The notes under the pieces are model-generated. The model made no database searches. It was not told the origin of the DNA and worked only from the letters and a program-made list of their open reading frames with translations. Position numbers and translations under genes: made by a program. A stretch of DNA of 64,000 nucleotides from Ahaetulla prasina (Eukaryota > Chordata > Lepidosauria > Squamata > Colubridae): assembly GCF_028640845.1 (NCBI RefSeq), contig NC_080540.1, positions 131,158,420 to 131,222,419 on the forward strand. Reading direction: 5' to 3'. This document shows positions 44,069 through 56,235 of this stretch, piece by piece; position 1 is the stretch's first letter; each line of letters starts with the position of its first letter.

Positions 44069-45221
44069 CAGCGGTTCTCAACCTGTGGGTCAGGACCCCA
44101 TTGGGGGTCGAATGACGATTTGCCAGGGGTCGCCTAAGACCATCGGAAATATGGGAAGTATACTTGCGAGTCAAAGAATCGCGCTTCAATGGTTGACTCC
44201 ACAAGCCAGCTGCAGGCTCTTCAAATCGCTAGCCGAATTCGGCTTCAGGCGTGATGAATTAAAAAAGAGAGAAATCTTTGCTCTGATGTCTCCCTCTCAA
44301 GCCAGCTGCAATCACTCCCAATCGCTAGTCTAATCTGGCTTCAGGCACGATAAACTTAATAGGGGAGGAGTCTCCGCTTTAATGCCTCTGTCCTCAAGGC
44401 AATCGCAAGCAGTTCAGATCGCTAGCCAATACAGCTTCAGGCGTGATAAATTCAAAACGAAAATAATTTTATGGTTGGGGTTGCCACATCGCGGGGAATT
44501 GTATTAAAGGGGTCGCCGCATTGTGGGGAATTGTAGCACTCAGAGGCTTCAGTTGGTCCAGAACGCAGCTGTGCGGGTGATAGAGGGAGTTCCACGTAAC
44601 TCCCATGTAACACCTCTCCTGCGCAGACTGCACTGGCTACCTGTTGCCTTTCAGGTGCATTTCAAGGTTCTGGTTACCACCTTTAAAGCGCTCCATGGCT
44701 TGGGACCTGGGTACTTACGGGACCGCCTGCTGTTACCTCATGCCTCCCACCGTCCCGTACGCTCTCACAGAGAGGGACTTCTCAGGGTGCCGTCCGCCAA
44801 ACAATGTTGGCTGGCGGCCCCCAGGGGAAGATCCTTCTCTGTGGGGGCTCCTACTCTTTGGAATGAACTTCCCCCTGGTTTACACTAAATACCTGACCTT
44901 CGGACCTTTCGCTGCGAATTGAAAACATATTTGTTTATTCGTGCGGGGCTAGCTTAAACTTTTTAAACTGTTTAGTTTTTAAATTTTAAATTCTATTTAT
45001 ATTTTAAATTGGGGTTTTTAGATTTTAATTATTTTAATTTCTCGGCCAATTGTGTAATAAGTTTCTTAATTTAGTTTTTTAATATTGTATATTGTGTATG
45101 TTTTTAGCCTGGCTATACACCGCCCTGAGTCCTTCGGGAGAAGGGCGGTCTAGAAATTCAATAAATAATAATAATAATAATATTAAAGGGGTCGCAGCAC
45201 TATAAAGGTTGAGAACCGCTG
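44069..45221. mobile_element. SPIN/OposCharlie-like hAT element, split by an L2
   Basis: Perfect 8-bp TSDs ctctattc at 44061-44068 and 45222-45229. Left end cagcggttctcaacctgtgg, then ggggtcgcctaagaccatcgg; right end ggttgagaaccgctg. These termini and the subterminal ttttatggttgggg..gtattaaagg are those of the SPIN group of hAT transposons, known for horizontal transfer among tetrapods, squamates included. The non-L2 part is ~470 bp, a non-autonomous copy. The L2 at 44521-45180 separates the last ~20 bases. Confidence 0.8.
44521..45180 (+). mobile_element. L2 LINE, C-terminus and 3' end, inside the SPIN-like element
   Basis: Flanked by an 18-of-19 direct repeat tattaaaggggtcgc[c/a]gca at 44502-44520 and 45181-45199. 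Frames 44523-44888 and 44644-44922 together give RLQLVQNAAVRVIEG, LHWLPVAFQVHFKVLV and FSVGAPTLWNELPPGL, with a shift near 44885. It ends in cgccctgagtccttcggg and (AATAAT)n. Confidence 0.9.
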
Positions 45222-45229
45222 CTCTATTC

Positions 45230-45755
45230 AGAAACCAACATCTATGGCTACAACTACTGGGGATAAAATGGGTACAAAACTATGGTCGTGATGCCATTAC
45301 ATTTTTTAGTAGGATTTACACGCTGAAAATATTTGCAACCATCAGTTTTGTCATTGTACAAATAACTAAAATATTTTGGAAAACAGACTAATGTGGACAG
45401 TTTGAACTGAAAATTGGGAGGTTGTGTGTTGTACTTATTCCCCTCCCCCCTTTATGTGCTATATGGGATAACGGAATTGTTGATTCTCGTAGAAGCTGCT
45501 ACAGCTTAAGAAAGTGCTGTGTGGGAGAGGAGATTTGCATTCTCTTTTGATTGGCTCACAGTGTTACCTGTTTGTTCTCAACATTCTGGGATTAGTGGGA
45601 GTGAGGACAATTGCGGGGATGACTTCAAAACTGGAGAGTGGAAAGTGTACAATGTATGAATATCTCCAAATTTTTATAATCAAACTACTGATTATAGCTA
45701 TTCTTGAGGGAGATCGGTAGCCTAGAAATATGAAATATAAATAATATATTTATAA
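45230..45755. other. no recognised feature
   Basis: Unclassified sequence. Confidence 0.5.
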
Positions 45756-45757
45756 TA

Positions 45758-46359
45758 CCGTTTCCCCCAAAATAAGACATCCCCTGATAATAAGCCCAAT
45801 TGAGCTTTTGAACACATTTATTTATTTATTTTATTTGATCATATTTATATACCGCCCTATCTCCCGAAGGACTCAGGGCGGTTTACAGGCACTTAAAAAC
45901 ACATAAATACAATATAAAAGCAATTAAAAAACTTATTCTAAAAGCCCAATAATTAAAAATATAGAAATAAAACCCAATTAAAAACCCATAAATTTAAAAT
46001 CTAACTCAGTCCTGCGCAATTAAATAAGTATGTTTTAAGCCCGCGGCGGAAGGTCCGAAGGTCCGGAAGCTAACGAAGTCCGGGGGGGTAGTTCGTTCCA
46101 GAGGGTGGGAGCCCCCACAGAGAAGGCCCTTCCCCTGGGCGTCGCCAGACGACATTGCCTCGCTGACGGCACCCTGAGGAGTCCCTCTCTATGAGAGCGC
46201 ACGGGTCGGTGAGAGGTATTCGGTAGCAGTAGGCGGTCCCGTAAATAACCCAGCCCTATGCCATGGAGCGCTTTAAAGGTGGTCACCAAAATAAGGCCAA
46301 GCACTTATTTCAGGCTTCAAAAAAATATAAGACAGGGACTTATTTTTGGGAAAACACGA
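45758..46359. mobile_element. TA-flanked MITE (Tc1/mariner-like), split by an L2
   Basis: TA at 45756-45757 and 46360-46361. Ends ccgtttcccccaaaataagac and gacttatttttgggaaaacacga are inverted repeats. The L2 at ~45815-46305 fills the centre. The ccgtatttccccgaaaataagac type of MITE is widespread in vertebrates. Confidence 0.75.
45815..46305 (-). mobile_element. L2 LINE, C-terminus and 3' end (minus)
   Basis: The minus frame 46035-46304 gives LVTTFKALHGIGLGYL, RPVRSHREGLLRVPSARQ and FSVGAPTLWNELPPR, then a shift. The tail (TTTAT)n starts at 45815 beside accgccc..gggcggt. It lies inside the TA-flanked MITE. Confidence 0.9.
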
Positions 46360-46361
46360 TA

Positions 46362-47600
46362 AATGAATATATTATATAATATATATAATCTATTTATAAT
46401 ATATTAAAATAATGTTTTTACAGGGTGAAAAAAGGCTTACTGCTTTGTCTAAAATATGTTGCAGGATTATTCTTTGACTGTACTGCTCTATCTTCTATGG
46501 AGTTCAAATCATCTGGCAAGCACTAGTAACTTCTATGAGTCAGTCTGGGCCTTAATTTTATTATATACTAAAACAGGCACTCATAAGCTACTGTGTCTAC
46601 TCTTTGTAGATGCCAGACGGCACAAGTTAATCTCTGTTGTAACATATCCCTGTAAATTTGTAATCGGTTTCATATTTAATATAAAATGATTTACCAGTTG
46701 ACATTTTACAATCAATAATTAAACTGTGTAATTGTTTGGACTGATAAGGAAAATGTGGAGAACTTCTGCCTAACATGATGTGAATTGGCTAATGATAAAC
46801 AAACCTGTTTTAAAAAGTCAACTTGACTTATGCAGTAGTGATTACAACAATCTAGCAAATCTAAATGATTAAAATGTTTTTGAAAACCACACTGTCAAAA
46901 TCATGACATAATCTATCTCAACAGTAGTGGGTGAGGGGATACTATTAATGCTAGAGCACTAAGCAAAATTAATGAAACTTAATTTATACATAGATTCTAG
47001 AAGAAGAATGGGCAACAATCTTCATCTTGCCCAAACCAATGATTTATGCAATTAGTTGATATTTTGTTCCAAACTGGAATTCATCAAATTATATTTTCTC
47101 ATTAAAATATTTACCTTGCTTATAGACAACACGTAGCAGATAAAGTAACAAGAGTCTAGTGGCAGCTGAAAAGATTGTTGATTAAAACGCATGATCTCAC
47201 AGATGTGTATAAAGAAAGCCTACCACAGCTCTGAGATTGTATTGAATGATACAGTAGGTATGACTGATTGCTTTGTCTTTTGGAATTCAATGGGATACAA
47301 ATATCATGAACAATGTGACTGGTATCTTCAATAAGTCCTTCCTCTGGTTTTCTGATTCAAGTGAACATAAGCATTCAGTTGGATTGCTTGTACACCTCCA
47401 TGGTCAATGAAGAGGCATTTCCTTTTATAGATAATACTGAAAGAAGTTTGTTCGCTGGAGAGCAAGATAGAAGTTAAGTTTTCTTTGAGCTGAGCTCAAC
47501 TCGGGAACTTCATGGGTGCCTCCAGGTAGTCTTCTTGGCAACAGTAGCCAAATGGTTTGCCACAACTAATATGGTTAATTAATTAATTAATAAAACTAAT
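46362..47600. other. no recognised feature
   Basis: Unclassified, AT-rich sequence with a (TTAA)n-like run at 47575-47600. Confidence 0.5.
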
Positions 47601-47618
47601 TAATATGGTCACAACTCT

Positions 47619-48655
47619 GTGACCATATTACAAGTGATTGTGTTCTTTTTGCTGATGATGTCAAACTATTTAACACTACCAACAATACAGCTACCTTTCA
47701 AAAAGACCTTGACTTTGTGTCAGAATGGTCAAAAACTTGGCAACTCCAAATCTCAACTAGCAAATGCTCTGTTTTACACATTGGAAAAAAGAATCCAAAC
47801 ACTAAATACAAACTCGATGTACATTACCTTACAGATGACCCCCATCCTGTCAAAGACCTTGGAGTTTTCATATCCAATTATCTAAGTGCCAAAGCCCACT
47901 GCAACTACATTGCAAAAAAGGCTTTAAGAGTTATAAACCTAATCTTATGTAGCTTCTTCTCCAGAATCACTAACTACTTACCAGAGCTTATAAAACATTT
48001 GCTAGACCAATTCTTGAATACAGCTCGCCTGTCTGGAACCCATACCACATTTCAGACATCAATACAATTGAACGTGTCCAGAAATATTTTACAAGAAGAG
48101 TTCTCCACTCCTCTAATTACAACAAAATACCTTATGCCACCAGACTTGAAATCTTGGGTTTAGAAAACTTAGAACTCCACCGCCTTCGACAGGTCCCATG
48201 TTTAACTCATAGAATCATCTATTCCAATGTCCTTCCTGTTAAAGACTACTTCGGCTTCAATCTAAACAATACAAGAGCAAACAATAGATTTAAACTTAAT
48301 GTTAACCGCTTCAATCTTGATTGCAGAAAATATGACTTCTGTAACAGAGTTGTTAATGCTTGGAACATGCTACCTGACTCTGTGGTCTCTTCTCAAAATC
48401 CCCAAAGCTTTAACCAAAAACTGTCTACTATTGACCTCACCCCATTCCTAAGAGGTCTGTAAGGGGCATGCATAAGAGCACAAATGTGCCTACCGTTCCT
48501 GTCCTATTGTTTCCTTTCATTATATCCAATTAATATAGTTATTACATACTTATGCTTATATATATATGCTTATATATTATATAGTTACTTTCATGCTTAT
48601 GCTTATATATACTGTTGTGACAAAATAAATAAAAAAATAAAAAAATAAATAAACT
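47619..48655 (+). mobile_element. L3-like LINE, RT end to tail (plus)
   Basis: Frames at 47619-48462 encode LFADDVKLFN (YADD-type motif C), QKDLDFVSEWSKTWQLQIST, the thumb (several shifts between 47890 and 48150), then LTHRIIYSNVLPVKDYFGFN to LTPFLRGL and a stop at 48462. The 3' UTR and (AAATA)n follow. 5'-truncated just before motif C. Confidence 0.9.
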
Positions 48656-48659
48656 ACTT

Positions 48660-49150
48660 TCTAAAAGAATTGTGGCTGGTTTATACAGTCAGCCAAATGT
48701 TTAGACTGGATTTAGCATTTGGCAGATTTTGCTCGTTGGTTAGACCTAGTCTTATTTTCAGTCTAGTCTACAACCCTTGAATTATTTTGAATTATTTTTC
48801 ATCCAAGTACTAATCAGATTGAATTCTCTTTAACTTTTCAAGATCAGGGCAAAGCCAATGCAATAGAAATGGACATAAAATCAATTCTTTTTGTTTCCAC
48901 ATATTTTCCTGAGAATAATGATTGAGGAGGATGGGTTTTATCTTCCTTCTCCAAACAAAAACTTCTCAGTCTAGCCAACTTAACTAGAATAAGCGATGCT
49001 GGTGGTTGGTGTTACTTTTATTTATTTTATTACATTTATATGCAATACATCTTGCTAATAAGTGACTCTGGGAAGCTTACAAGAAAAAAACAACAGTCTA
49101 TTGTTGTATATTAGTAGCTTAGGAATGGCTGACCTACACCAGAACCTTTA
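48660..49150. other. mostly unclassified; L2/CR1-like 3' scrap at 49016-49095
   Basis: tattttattacatttatatgcaatac..gactctgggaagcttacaag resembles a decayed minus-strand L2-group 3' end. The rest is unrecognised. Confidence 0.4.
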
Positions 49151-49159
49151 TATGGGGAA

Positions 49160-50022
49160 ATTTATTTATTTATTTATTTTTGTCACATAGTATATATAAG
49201 CGTAAGCATTAAATAATTATACAGTATATAAGCATATATATAAGTATGAGTATGTAACTATATTAATTGGATATAATGAAAGGAAACCATAGGACAGGAA
49301 CGGTAGGCATGCTTGTGCTCTTATGCACGCCCCTTACAGACCTCTTAGAAATGGGGTGAGGTCAATAGTAGACAGTTTTTGGTTGAAGCTTTGGGGATTT
49401 TGGGAAGAGACCACAGAGTCAGGAAGTTTATTCCAGGCATTAACAACTCTGTTACTGAAGTCATATTTTCTGCAATCAAGATTGGCGTGGTTAACATTAA
49501 GCTTAAATCTATTGTGTGCTCGTGTATTGTTTAGATTGAAGCTGAAGTAGTCTTCGACAGGAAGAACATTGGAATAGATGATTCTATGAGTTAAACTCAG
49601 GTCATGTCAAAGGTGGCGTAGTTCTAAATTTTCTAAACCCAGGATTTCAAGTCTGGTGGCATAAGGTATTTTGTTGTAATTAGAGGAGTGGAGAACTCTT
49701 CTTGTAAAATATTTCTGGACACGTTCAATTGTATTGATGTCTGAAATGTGGTATGGGTTCCAGACAGGCGAGCTGTATTCAAGAATTGGTCTAGCAAATG
49801 TTTTATAAGCTCTGGTAAGTAGTTAGTGATTCTGGAAAAGAAGCTACATAAGATTAGGTTTACAACTCTTAAAGCTTTTTTTGCGATGTAGTTGCAGTGG
49901 GCTTTGGCACTTAGATCATTGGATATGAAAACTCCAAGGTCTTTAACAGGGTGGGGGTCATCTGTAAGGTAATGTCCATCAAGCTTGTACTTAGTGTTTA
50001 GGTTCTTTTTTCCAATATGTAA
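49160..50022 (-). mobile_element. L3-like LINE, RT end to tail (minus)
   Basis: The complement covers the same ORF2 C-terminal region and 3' UTR as 47619-48655 but reads the other way. The two copies are 0.5 kb apart. Its tail is at 49163-49182, and the 5' truncation at 50022 falls in the KTKYKLD.. spacer after motif C. Confidence 0.9.
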
Positions 50023-50225
50023 GAAATGTGAATCAATTCAACTATGGAAATAATTGAACGTTGGGGTTTAAGCACAGAGTGATTTATTTTGAGGAAATTG
50101 GAGCATTAGTGAATGCTTTTGCACAAAACAGATGTTTTGTCTACTTTTGTCTATACATTTTGTTCATTTGAGAGCTTAAATCTTCAAGAAATATTTGCTT
50201 TGCACAAAGGACAACTTTTGAAATT

Positions 50226-50715
50226 TATTTATTATTATTTATTTTATTAGATTTATAAACCGCCCTTCTCCCGAAGGACTCAGGGCGGTGTACAGCCAAA
50301 GTAAAAAAGAAACAATATACAATTAAAAGTAAATTAAAAAACTTATTATACAGTGTGGCCGAAAATTAAAATGGTTAAAAATCTAAAAACCCCAATTTAA
50401 GACTTAAATAAAATTTAAAATTTGAAATCTAGACAATTTAAGAAAATTTAAGAAAGCCCCGCGCGAACAAACAAATATGTTTTCAGTTTGCGGCGAAAGG
50501 TCCGAAGGTCAGGTATTTGACGTAAACCAGGGGGAAGTTCATTCCAAAGAATAGGAGCCCCCACAGAGAAGGATCTTCCCCTGGGGCCGCCAGCCGATAT
50601 TGCCTGGCGGACGGCACCCTGAGAAGTCCCTCTTGGTGTGAGCGTATGGGTCAGTGGGAGGCATGAGGTAACAGCAGGCGGTCCTGTAAGTACCCAGGCC
50701 CCAAGCCATGGAGCG
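50226..50715 (-). mobile_element. L2 LINE 3' end (minus)
   Basis: (TTTAT)n at 50226, the accgccc..gggcggt stem, then the complement of FSVGAPILWNELPPGLRQIPDLRTFRRKLKTYLF and a partial RPVRS stretch. The right edge at ~50713 joins the Penelope-like fragment. Confidence 0.9.
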
Positions 50716-51035
50716 AAGAGAAAGAGAAGCTTCTTCAGTTCTACTGAATGGTGGGGTGGGGGTGGGGGAATGGAAGGATTTATATTGTTTGTAATCATCA
50801 GGTTGTTTCTCTGAGATTTGTTGAGGCCATCTTGGGATTTATCTGTGACCTCGGAGTCACCTGAATCAGAATGCATCCTTCCATTCTGATCCCCCTCCAC
50901 ATTCAGTGGGAACAGAAGAAGCTTCTTGGATGAAACATCTTGAAGAAAACAAAGAAAGTCCAGCTGACATTTGGAAAAAGCACCTTTGGGATGACCATGA
51001 CCTGAATGACTGAGATGCTTGCTTTGCACATTTAC
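50716..51035 (+). mobile_element. second Penelope-like family, 3' region with inverted left edge
   Basis: The left edge (gagaagcttcttcagttctactgaatggtgggg) is in minus orientation and the main part (50900-51035: aagaagcttcttggatgaaac, agaaagtccagctgac, gacctgaatgactgag) is in plus. This inverted layout is as at 55962-56235. Confidence 0.6.
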
Positions 51036-52286
51036 CTGAAAGCAATAGACCAAATTTAAAATACAGAATGAAGCATAATTTATGGTAGAAGAATTAAGTA
51101 AACTTCACTGCAACCATTGACAGACTGGTGAGGCTATTATTCCAGTACAAGATGTACAAGGAAACTAAGGATTACCACAGTTTTCATAAAATTAAGACTA
51201 ATATCAATTACTGTGTGGAGTGATGAGTAAGTTAAGAAGATTTGTCTATATTTTACTTGTCCAGGCATTTTTAAACCTGTTTTAGAGTTCTTGGAATATT
51301 GCTGTTTTACTGCTGCATTTTACAGATCTGCATGTTGCATGTATTGCTGCTATTATTATTGGTGCTGAAGATATTTGTCTTATTGTTCTGTCTTTTGTTT
51401 AGCTTTATCTTTTTAATAATTAAAATATAATTCAATTATACTTGATGAAGAAAACTACAGCTATGAGATGATCTAGACATGCAGTAAATAAAAAAACCAT
51501 ACTTTGAACACAGCTCTAGTTATCATTTGAGTGCTGTGGCTTTTTTCTATATTGTCAACCTTCTCTCATTTTTTAAAAATATTTTTATGTTGGAGAAAGC
51601 TTGGAAAAATTTTATTGATCGGTATTTGGGCTGCAAAATTCCAGATAAATATTAGAGTTTGACTTCAAAGTTCTCAGTATGCTTGTGCAGTACCAAGGAA
51701 CTAAGATGCCTTTTCATTTAATTTTTTTTAAAGTTAAACTGAAAGGTATTTTTATCTCTTCTGTAAGTGATGGAAATCTATCTTTATCCTTAACATTTTT
51801 CTTCTGATGCAGGTAGCAATGGCTACAATTTCATGGGATGTCCATGGAGCCCCTTGGCTCAGATTTCACAATTTAGTGGTATACACTAACAATTCCATGA
51901 GTGTTTCATCCCATCCAATATACTAATGCTGCACATTGGCTACCTCATTGCCCATTTGTGGCTTTGTGGTGGCAGAACATATCCGGTCAGGTTGTGGATT
52001 TTCAAGTGGCAAAGTAATGACGCACAGCCACCTCACCACATTTTGACATGACACATTTATTTCCCATGCACATCATCTCAATGTGGTGAATTGACCTTGA
52101 GTTTTAAATTTTGTTTTAATCAATTAATTTATTGTTGGTATAAAGCTTTTCCCACCAAGGCAATCAAGGCAAAATAGAAGTCTAAATTATATCATACTGC
52201 TATGATGCAAAGAACAAGCGAATCTGGAGGGAAAAGAAATATAAGTAAATTTGGACACTAATTCTTACTGTATTAGTACAGTAATA

Positions 52287-52287
<1 letters not shown>
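51036..52287. other. no recognised feature
   Basis: AT-rich unclassified sequence. Confidence 0.5.

Positions 52288-52338
<51 letters not shown>
52288..52338. repeat. (ATT)n microsatellite
   Basis: About 17 ATT units. Confidence 0.97.
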
Positions 52339-52341
<3 letters not shown>

Positions 52342-52634
52342 TATACATTAAATTATAGTGTAATGTATACACTAATTCTTACTGTAACAACTGGTCATAT
52401 TAGAATGAACAGTTGTTACAATAATTGAAAGAATTCTGAGAGAAGAAAAAAATGTCTTGTTCAGATTTATTGTGGAATAACAAACTGCAAAAATACAGCT
52501 CCTTCTGAACAATAAAAGTAAAATGTTATCTTTAAAAATGTTAATTAATTATTATTACATTAATTATACTTTTCACATCATTTATAATAAAAATTATTTC
52601 ATTATTAATTAAAAAATAGTATTATTAATTAGCA

Positions 52635-52789
52635 CAGTGATTCTCCTCAGACTCGTGGCGGGGGCTGCGATGTCATCACAGTAGGTCCACGAAGGCTTGA
52701 AGAAATGTTATGAGTTAAGTCTTGGGAGTCCGTGGCCACAAAAGTTATTTAAAGGAAGTCTGTGGTGAAGAAAAAGTTGAGAACCACTG
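52635..52789. mobile_element. non-autonomous hAT element (155 bp)
   Basis: Perfect 8-bp TSDs aattagca at 52627-52634 and 52790-52797. Ends cagtgattctcctcag and aaaagttgagaaccactg. Confidence 0.93.
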
Positions 52790-52797
52790 AATTAGCA

Positions 52798-53640
52798 TCC
52801 TCCCTTTCCCTCTGAATTGTGTGAGCTACTTAGCTGACAATGACAATAAAATGTTATGTTTAATGTAAAATTAATAATTAAATGTATTAGTCAACTAGTA
52901 AATAAATCTTAATTATAATTAATTATAGCATTAGTTAATTAGAATATAAATTATAATAGTTATCAATTGTCAAGAAAACCAGAATGGCACGTGGAGTTAC
53001 TCGAGTCGTTTCCTTTATTGTTTTTCACCTACAGACAGAAACTTGCCAGACTCAAGTAACTATTTGCATAACTACAGATATATTCTAGGAAAAGCTAGGG
53101 AGGAGCCATTTTAATCCTCTTTCTTCTGACTAAACTTTCCAAGTTCAGTTGCTTCTTTGCCCATGGAAAGCAGCCCTTCCCTCCTGGGAATCCAGATGAT
53201 ATTTCATCAAATCAAATCAATCAATTAATGTAATGAATTAACATCCCCCTTTCTTGCTGAACTCTATAAAAATAAAACAATTTCTTTAAGATAAATAAAA
53301 TTATTTAACTAATGATTAATTTTGAAAATGAGTGCCATTCATATGAAATACTTAAATAATTCTTTCAAAACAATTCAGGAGACAAATTATAAACTTATTT
53401 TCTAAGGAGAGAGAAAGATGGGCCAAAAGGTCTCAGAAAAAGATTTTCTACTATATGACTGGAAAATTAGTTGTTGTTTCTAGTAACATTTTCTTAATTA
53501 AATTTGAATTATGAGGTTTTAAAGACGTATAAGATGAAGTTTACTAGAGATGGGATGAAGAGATTTTGAGCTGAAATATTAGAGAAGGTGTTAAATTGCT
53601 GTAAACGTTTGTACTTAGTGAAGGGAAAAGTCATATATAT
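52798..53640. other. mostly unclassified; possible LTR remnant at 52968-53243
   Basis: On the minus strand 53243-52968 begins TGTTAATTC and ends TTTTCTTGACA, with aacaataaagg (AATAAA) near 53020, which suggests a small LTR. The flanks do not form a TSD. Nothing else is recognised. Confidence 0.35.
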
Positions 53641-53642
53641 AT

Positions 53643-53828
53643 CAGTAGTGGTTTTCACTCTGTTATCGGTTCGGAGATTTGAATGCCCGTGTGCGCTGGC
53701 TTCACTCGAGTGTGGCACTTCTGCGCATGCACAGAGCATCTGTGATGGCATCCGGGGTGGGGGGAGAAGGTGGAGCCTCCTGCCGCCACTGCTACTGGTT
53801 AGCCTGAATCGGGGCGAACCCACCACCT
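53643..53828. mobile_element. degraded hAT-like element
   Basis: cagtagtggttttcactctg at the left and ggggcgaacccaccacctt at the right resemble the cagtggtgggtt termini of 17608-19056. The body is CpG-rich (tgcgcatgcacagagc). No clear TSD. Confidence 0.5.
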
Positions 53829-54457
53829 TCTTTTCTTTTTCCATTTTCCATTTTTTCTTTTTAATATTTTTTTTTTTAAAAAATTGGCTCCTGAACTTGC
53901 AGGATCTTTACTTATAATTCAATGATAAAAATACCTGGAATTGTTAGCTCTGCATTTTAAAAAATGGAAAACTGAGCAAAAAATAGAACTAGTGAGCAAA
54001 ACCTGAGTGAATATCATAGCTATTGATCCTGGAAACAGGCTAGCAGGGAGCTCTGTTCTTTCCAAGCTGTTGCTGAATTCAAGGAGCACTTTCAGCTCTT
54101 GGTTCCATCTCTCCATCTTCTTTGCAATCCCTTTTTAAAAGCCCCACAAACTAATGAGAGGTTTTTCTAGTGTTTAGCTAAGGTGGGAAGTGGACAAGCT
54201 TTGTTCTCCTGCCAAGAGAACTGGAAAAAAGCATGACAAATAGTTCATTGTCAGCTTCTTGTGAATTTCTGATAAATTTCTTTAAGCTCATGCTCAGAAA
54301 AATTGGATGTGCCCCTTTCCTCTCCCACCCCTCCTTCCCTTGGGTATTTTGTGACTGTTTGTTTCCTAAAGTGCCAGGCACTTTAAAACCATCTGAAAGT
54401 TTTGGGGCCTTGCTCTCTTCCTCATTTGCTCCCTTTAAAAATACTTCCATTGAGATA
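53829..54457. other. no recognised feature
   Basis: Unclassified sequence. Confidence 0.5.
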
Positions 54458-54856
54458 CAGGTAATCCTTAACTTACAACCAAAACTGAGTCCAAAATGTT
54501 TGTTTCCTAAGTGAGACATTTGTTAAGTGAGTTTTGCCCCATTTTACCACCTTTCTTGCCACAGTTGTTAAGTGAATCACTGCAGTTGTTAAGTTAGGAA
54601 CACAGTTGTTAAGTGAATCTGGCTTCCCCATTGACTTTGCTTGTCAAAAGGTCCCATAAGGTGGATCACATGATTCCAAGATGTTGCAACTGTCATAAAT
54701 ACGAACCAGTTGCCAAACATCCAAATTTTGATCACAGGACCATGGGGATGCTGCAATGGTCATAAGTGTGAAAAACAGTCATAAGTCACTTTTTTCAGTG
54801 CCGCTGTAACTTCGAATGGTCACCAAATGAATTGTTGTTAAGTCAAGGATTACCTG
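54458..54856 (+). mobile_element. Tigger-like MITE
   Basis: TA-flanked (54456-54457, 54857-54858). Ends caggtaatccttaacttac and gttaagtcaaggattacctg are near-exact inverted repeats. The best-preserved copy of the family in this window. Confidence 0.9.
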
Positions 54857-55123
54857 TATATCACAATTGTTTGCAGCAGCAAATGGCTGGTTCTAACAAC
54901 ATTTCATCACCAATGGACTGACCTGAATTAACAGTGAAATTGCACCCTTTATTTGCAATATCCCAAGGAGAAATGAATCCAGAACTAATATTAGCTTTGC
55001 TTTCTCTTCTTGTGCGTCTATGGAAATGCAGTCAAATATATTTTGGAACAATCTTCTCCCTGGATCAGACTCACAGATTCATACTTAGGGAGTGACAAAT
55101 TTTTCAATTTTCAATTTCAAAAC

Positions 55124-55494
55124 ATAAAGGTGAAAGCAAAGGTTCCGCTTGCACATATGTGCTAGTTGTTCCTGACTCTAGGGGGTGGTGCTCATCTCTG
55201 CTTCAAAGCCGAAGAGCCAGCGCTGTCCAAAGATGTCTCCATGGTCATGTGGCCGGCATGACTAAATGCCAAAGGCACACGGAATGCTGTTACCTTCCCA
55301 CCAAAGGTGGTCCCTATTTTTCTACTTGCATTTTTATGTGCTTTCGAACTGCTAGGTTGGCAGAAGTAACGGGACAAGTAATGGGAGCTCATCCCATTAC
55401 GCGGCACTAGGGATTCGAACCATTGAACTGCCGATCTTTTGATCAATAATCTCTGAGCACTGAGCACTTAGCACTGAGCCACTGTGTCCCTTAA
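55124..55494 (-). mobile_element. Sauria-type tRNA SINE (minus)
   Basis: Same as 40546-40896: taaaggtgaaagcaaagg tail at the left, promoter end cactgagccac..ttcgaaccattg at the right. A short repeat of actgagcac..agcac is inserted in the box A region, so the promoter is damaged. Confidence 0.9.
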
Positions 55495-55960
55495 CATTAA
55501 GGATGCTCAAAAGCTGGGACCTGCCTTGGGGATTGTAAAGATATTTTGGTTACTTTAATATAATTTAGATGTGCTTAGTTAGTAAGTAACTACATAAATA
55601 TCATAACTTTTTAACATTTTGTTTGTTTCATTTCCTATCTGCGACTCAAAGGACTGTTCCCATCAATGAACAGGGCCCCCTGATGACGATGTGTTCTAAC
55701 TATTCCTTGGATTGATTTTTATTATTTTTCTCTGTCCCTTTTAAATAAAGAATTAATAGATTTAGGTCGGAACTGTTCGATTTAAGAGTGCAATCGGCAG
55801 GGCAGAAATGAAAACATTTGGGCCTCAGTTTCCTACATCTCCATCCTATGAGAGAGATGGGCAGTTAAGAAGTTTCAGAGCGAGAAGGAACCAAGTTCCA
55901 TCTGAGGATGGAGGATGAGTAAGGGATAGGCAGAGAATTAGGAGGAGTCTTGAATACTTG
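55495..55960. other. no recognised feature
   Basis: Unclassified sequence. Confidence 0.5.
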
Positions 55961-55961
55961 A

Positions 55962-56235
55962 TCTTGATTGTCCCAAAGTTGGATTTTCAGGAGGCAACTA
56001 GACTTTCTTGTTTTTTCTTTGAAGACGTTTTGCTTCTCATCCAAGAAGCTTCTTCAGCTCTGACTGGATGGTGGGGAATGGGAGGATTCAGCCACCATCC
56101 AATCAGAGCTGAAGAAGCTCCTTGGATGGGAAGCAAAACGTCTTCAAAGAAAAAAACAAGAAAGTCTAGTTGCCTCCTAAAAAAGCACCTTTGGGACAAC
56201 CAGGACCTGGATGACTGAGAATCGCTACAGACTTC
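55962..56235. mobile_element. palindrome of two Penelope-like 3' ends (second family)
   Basis: 55970-56085 reads on the minus strand and 56087-56220 on the plus strand as the same 3' end: gagctgaagaagctt..ttggatg..gaagcaaaacgtcttcaaag, then aagaaagtctagttgcc and gcacctttgggacaac. Within each arm ctgaaga, a hairpin (agcttct/agaagc around tggatg) and aaaacgtc follow the order of a hammerhead core, with the invariant positions partly changed. Confidence 0.65.
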
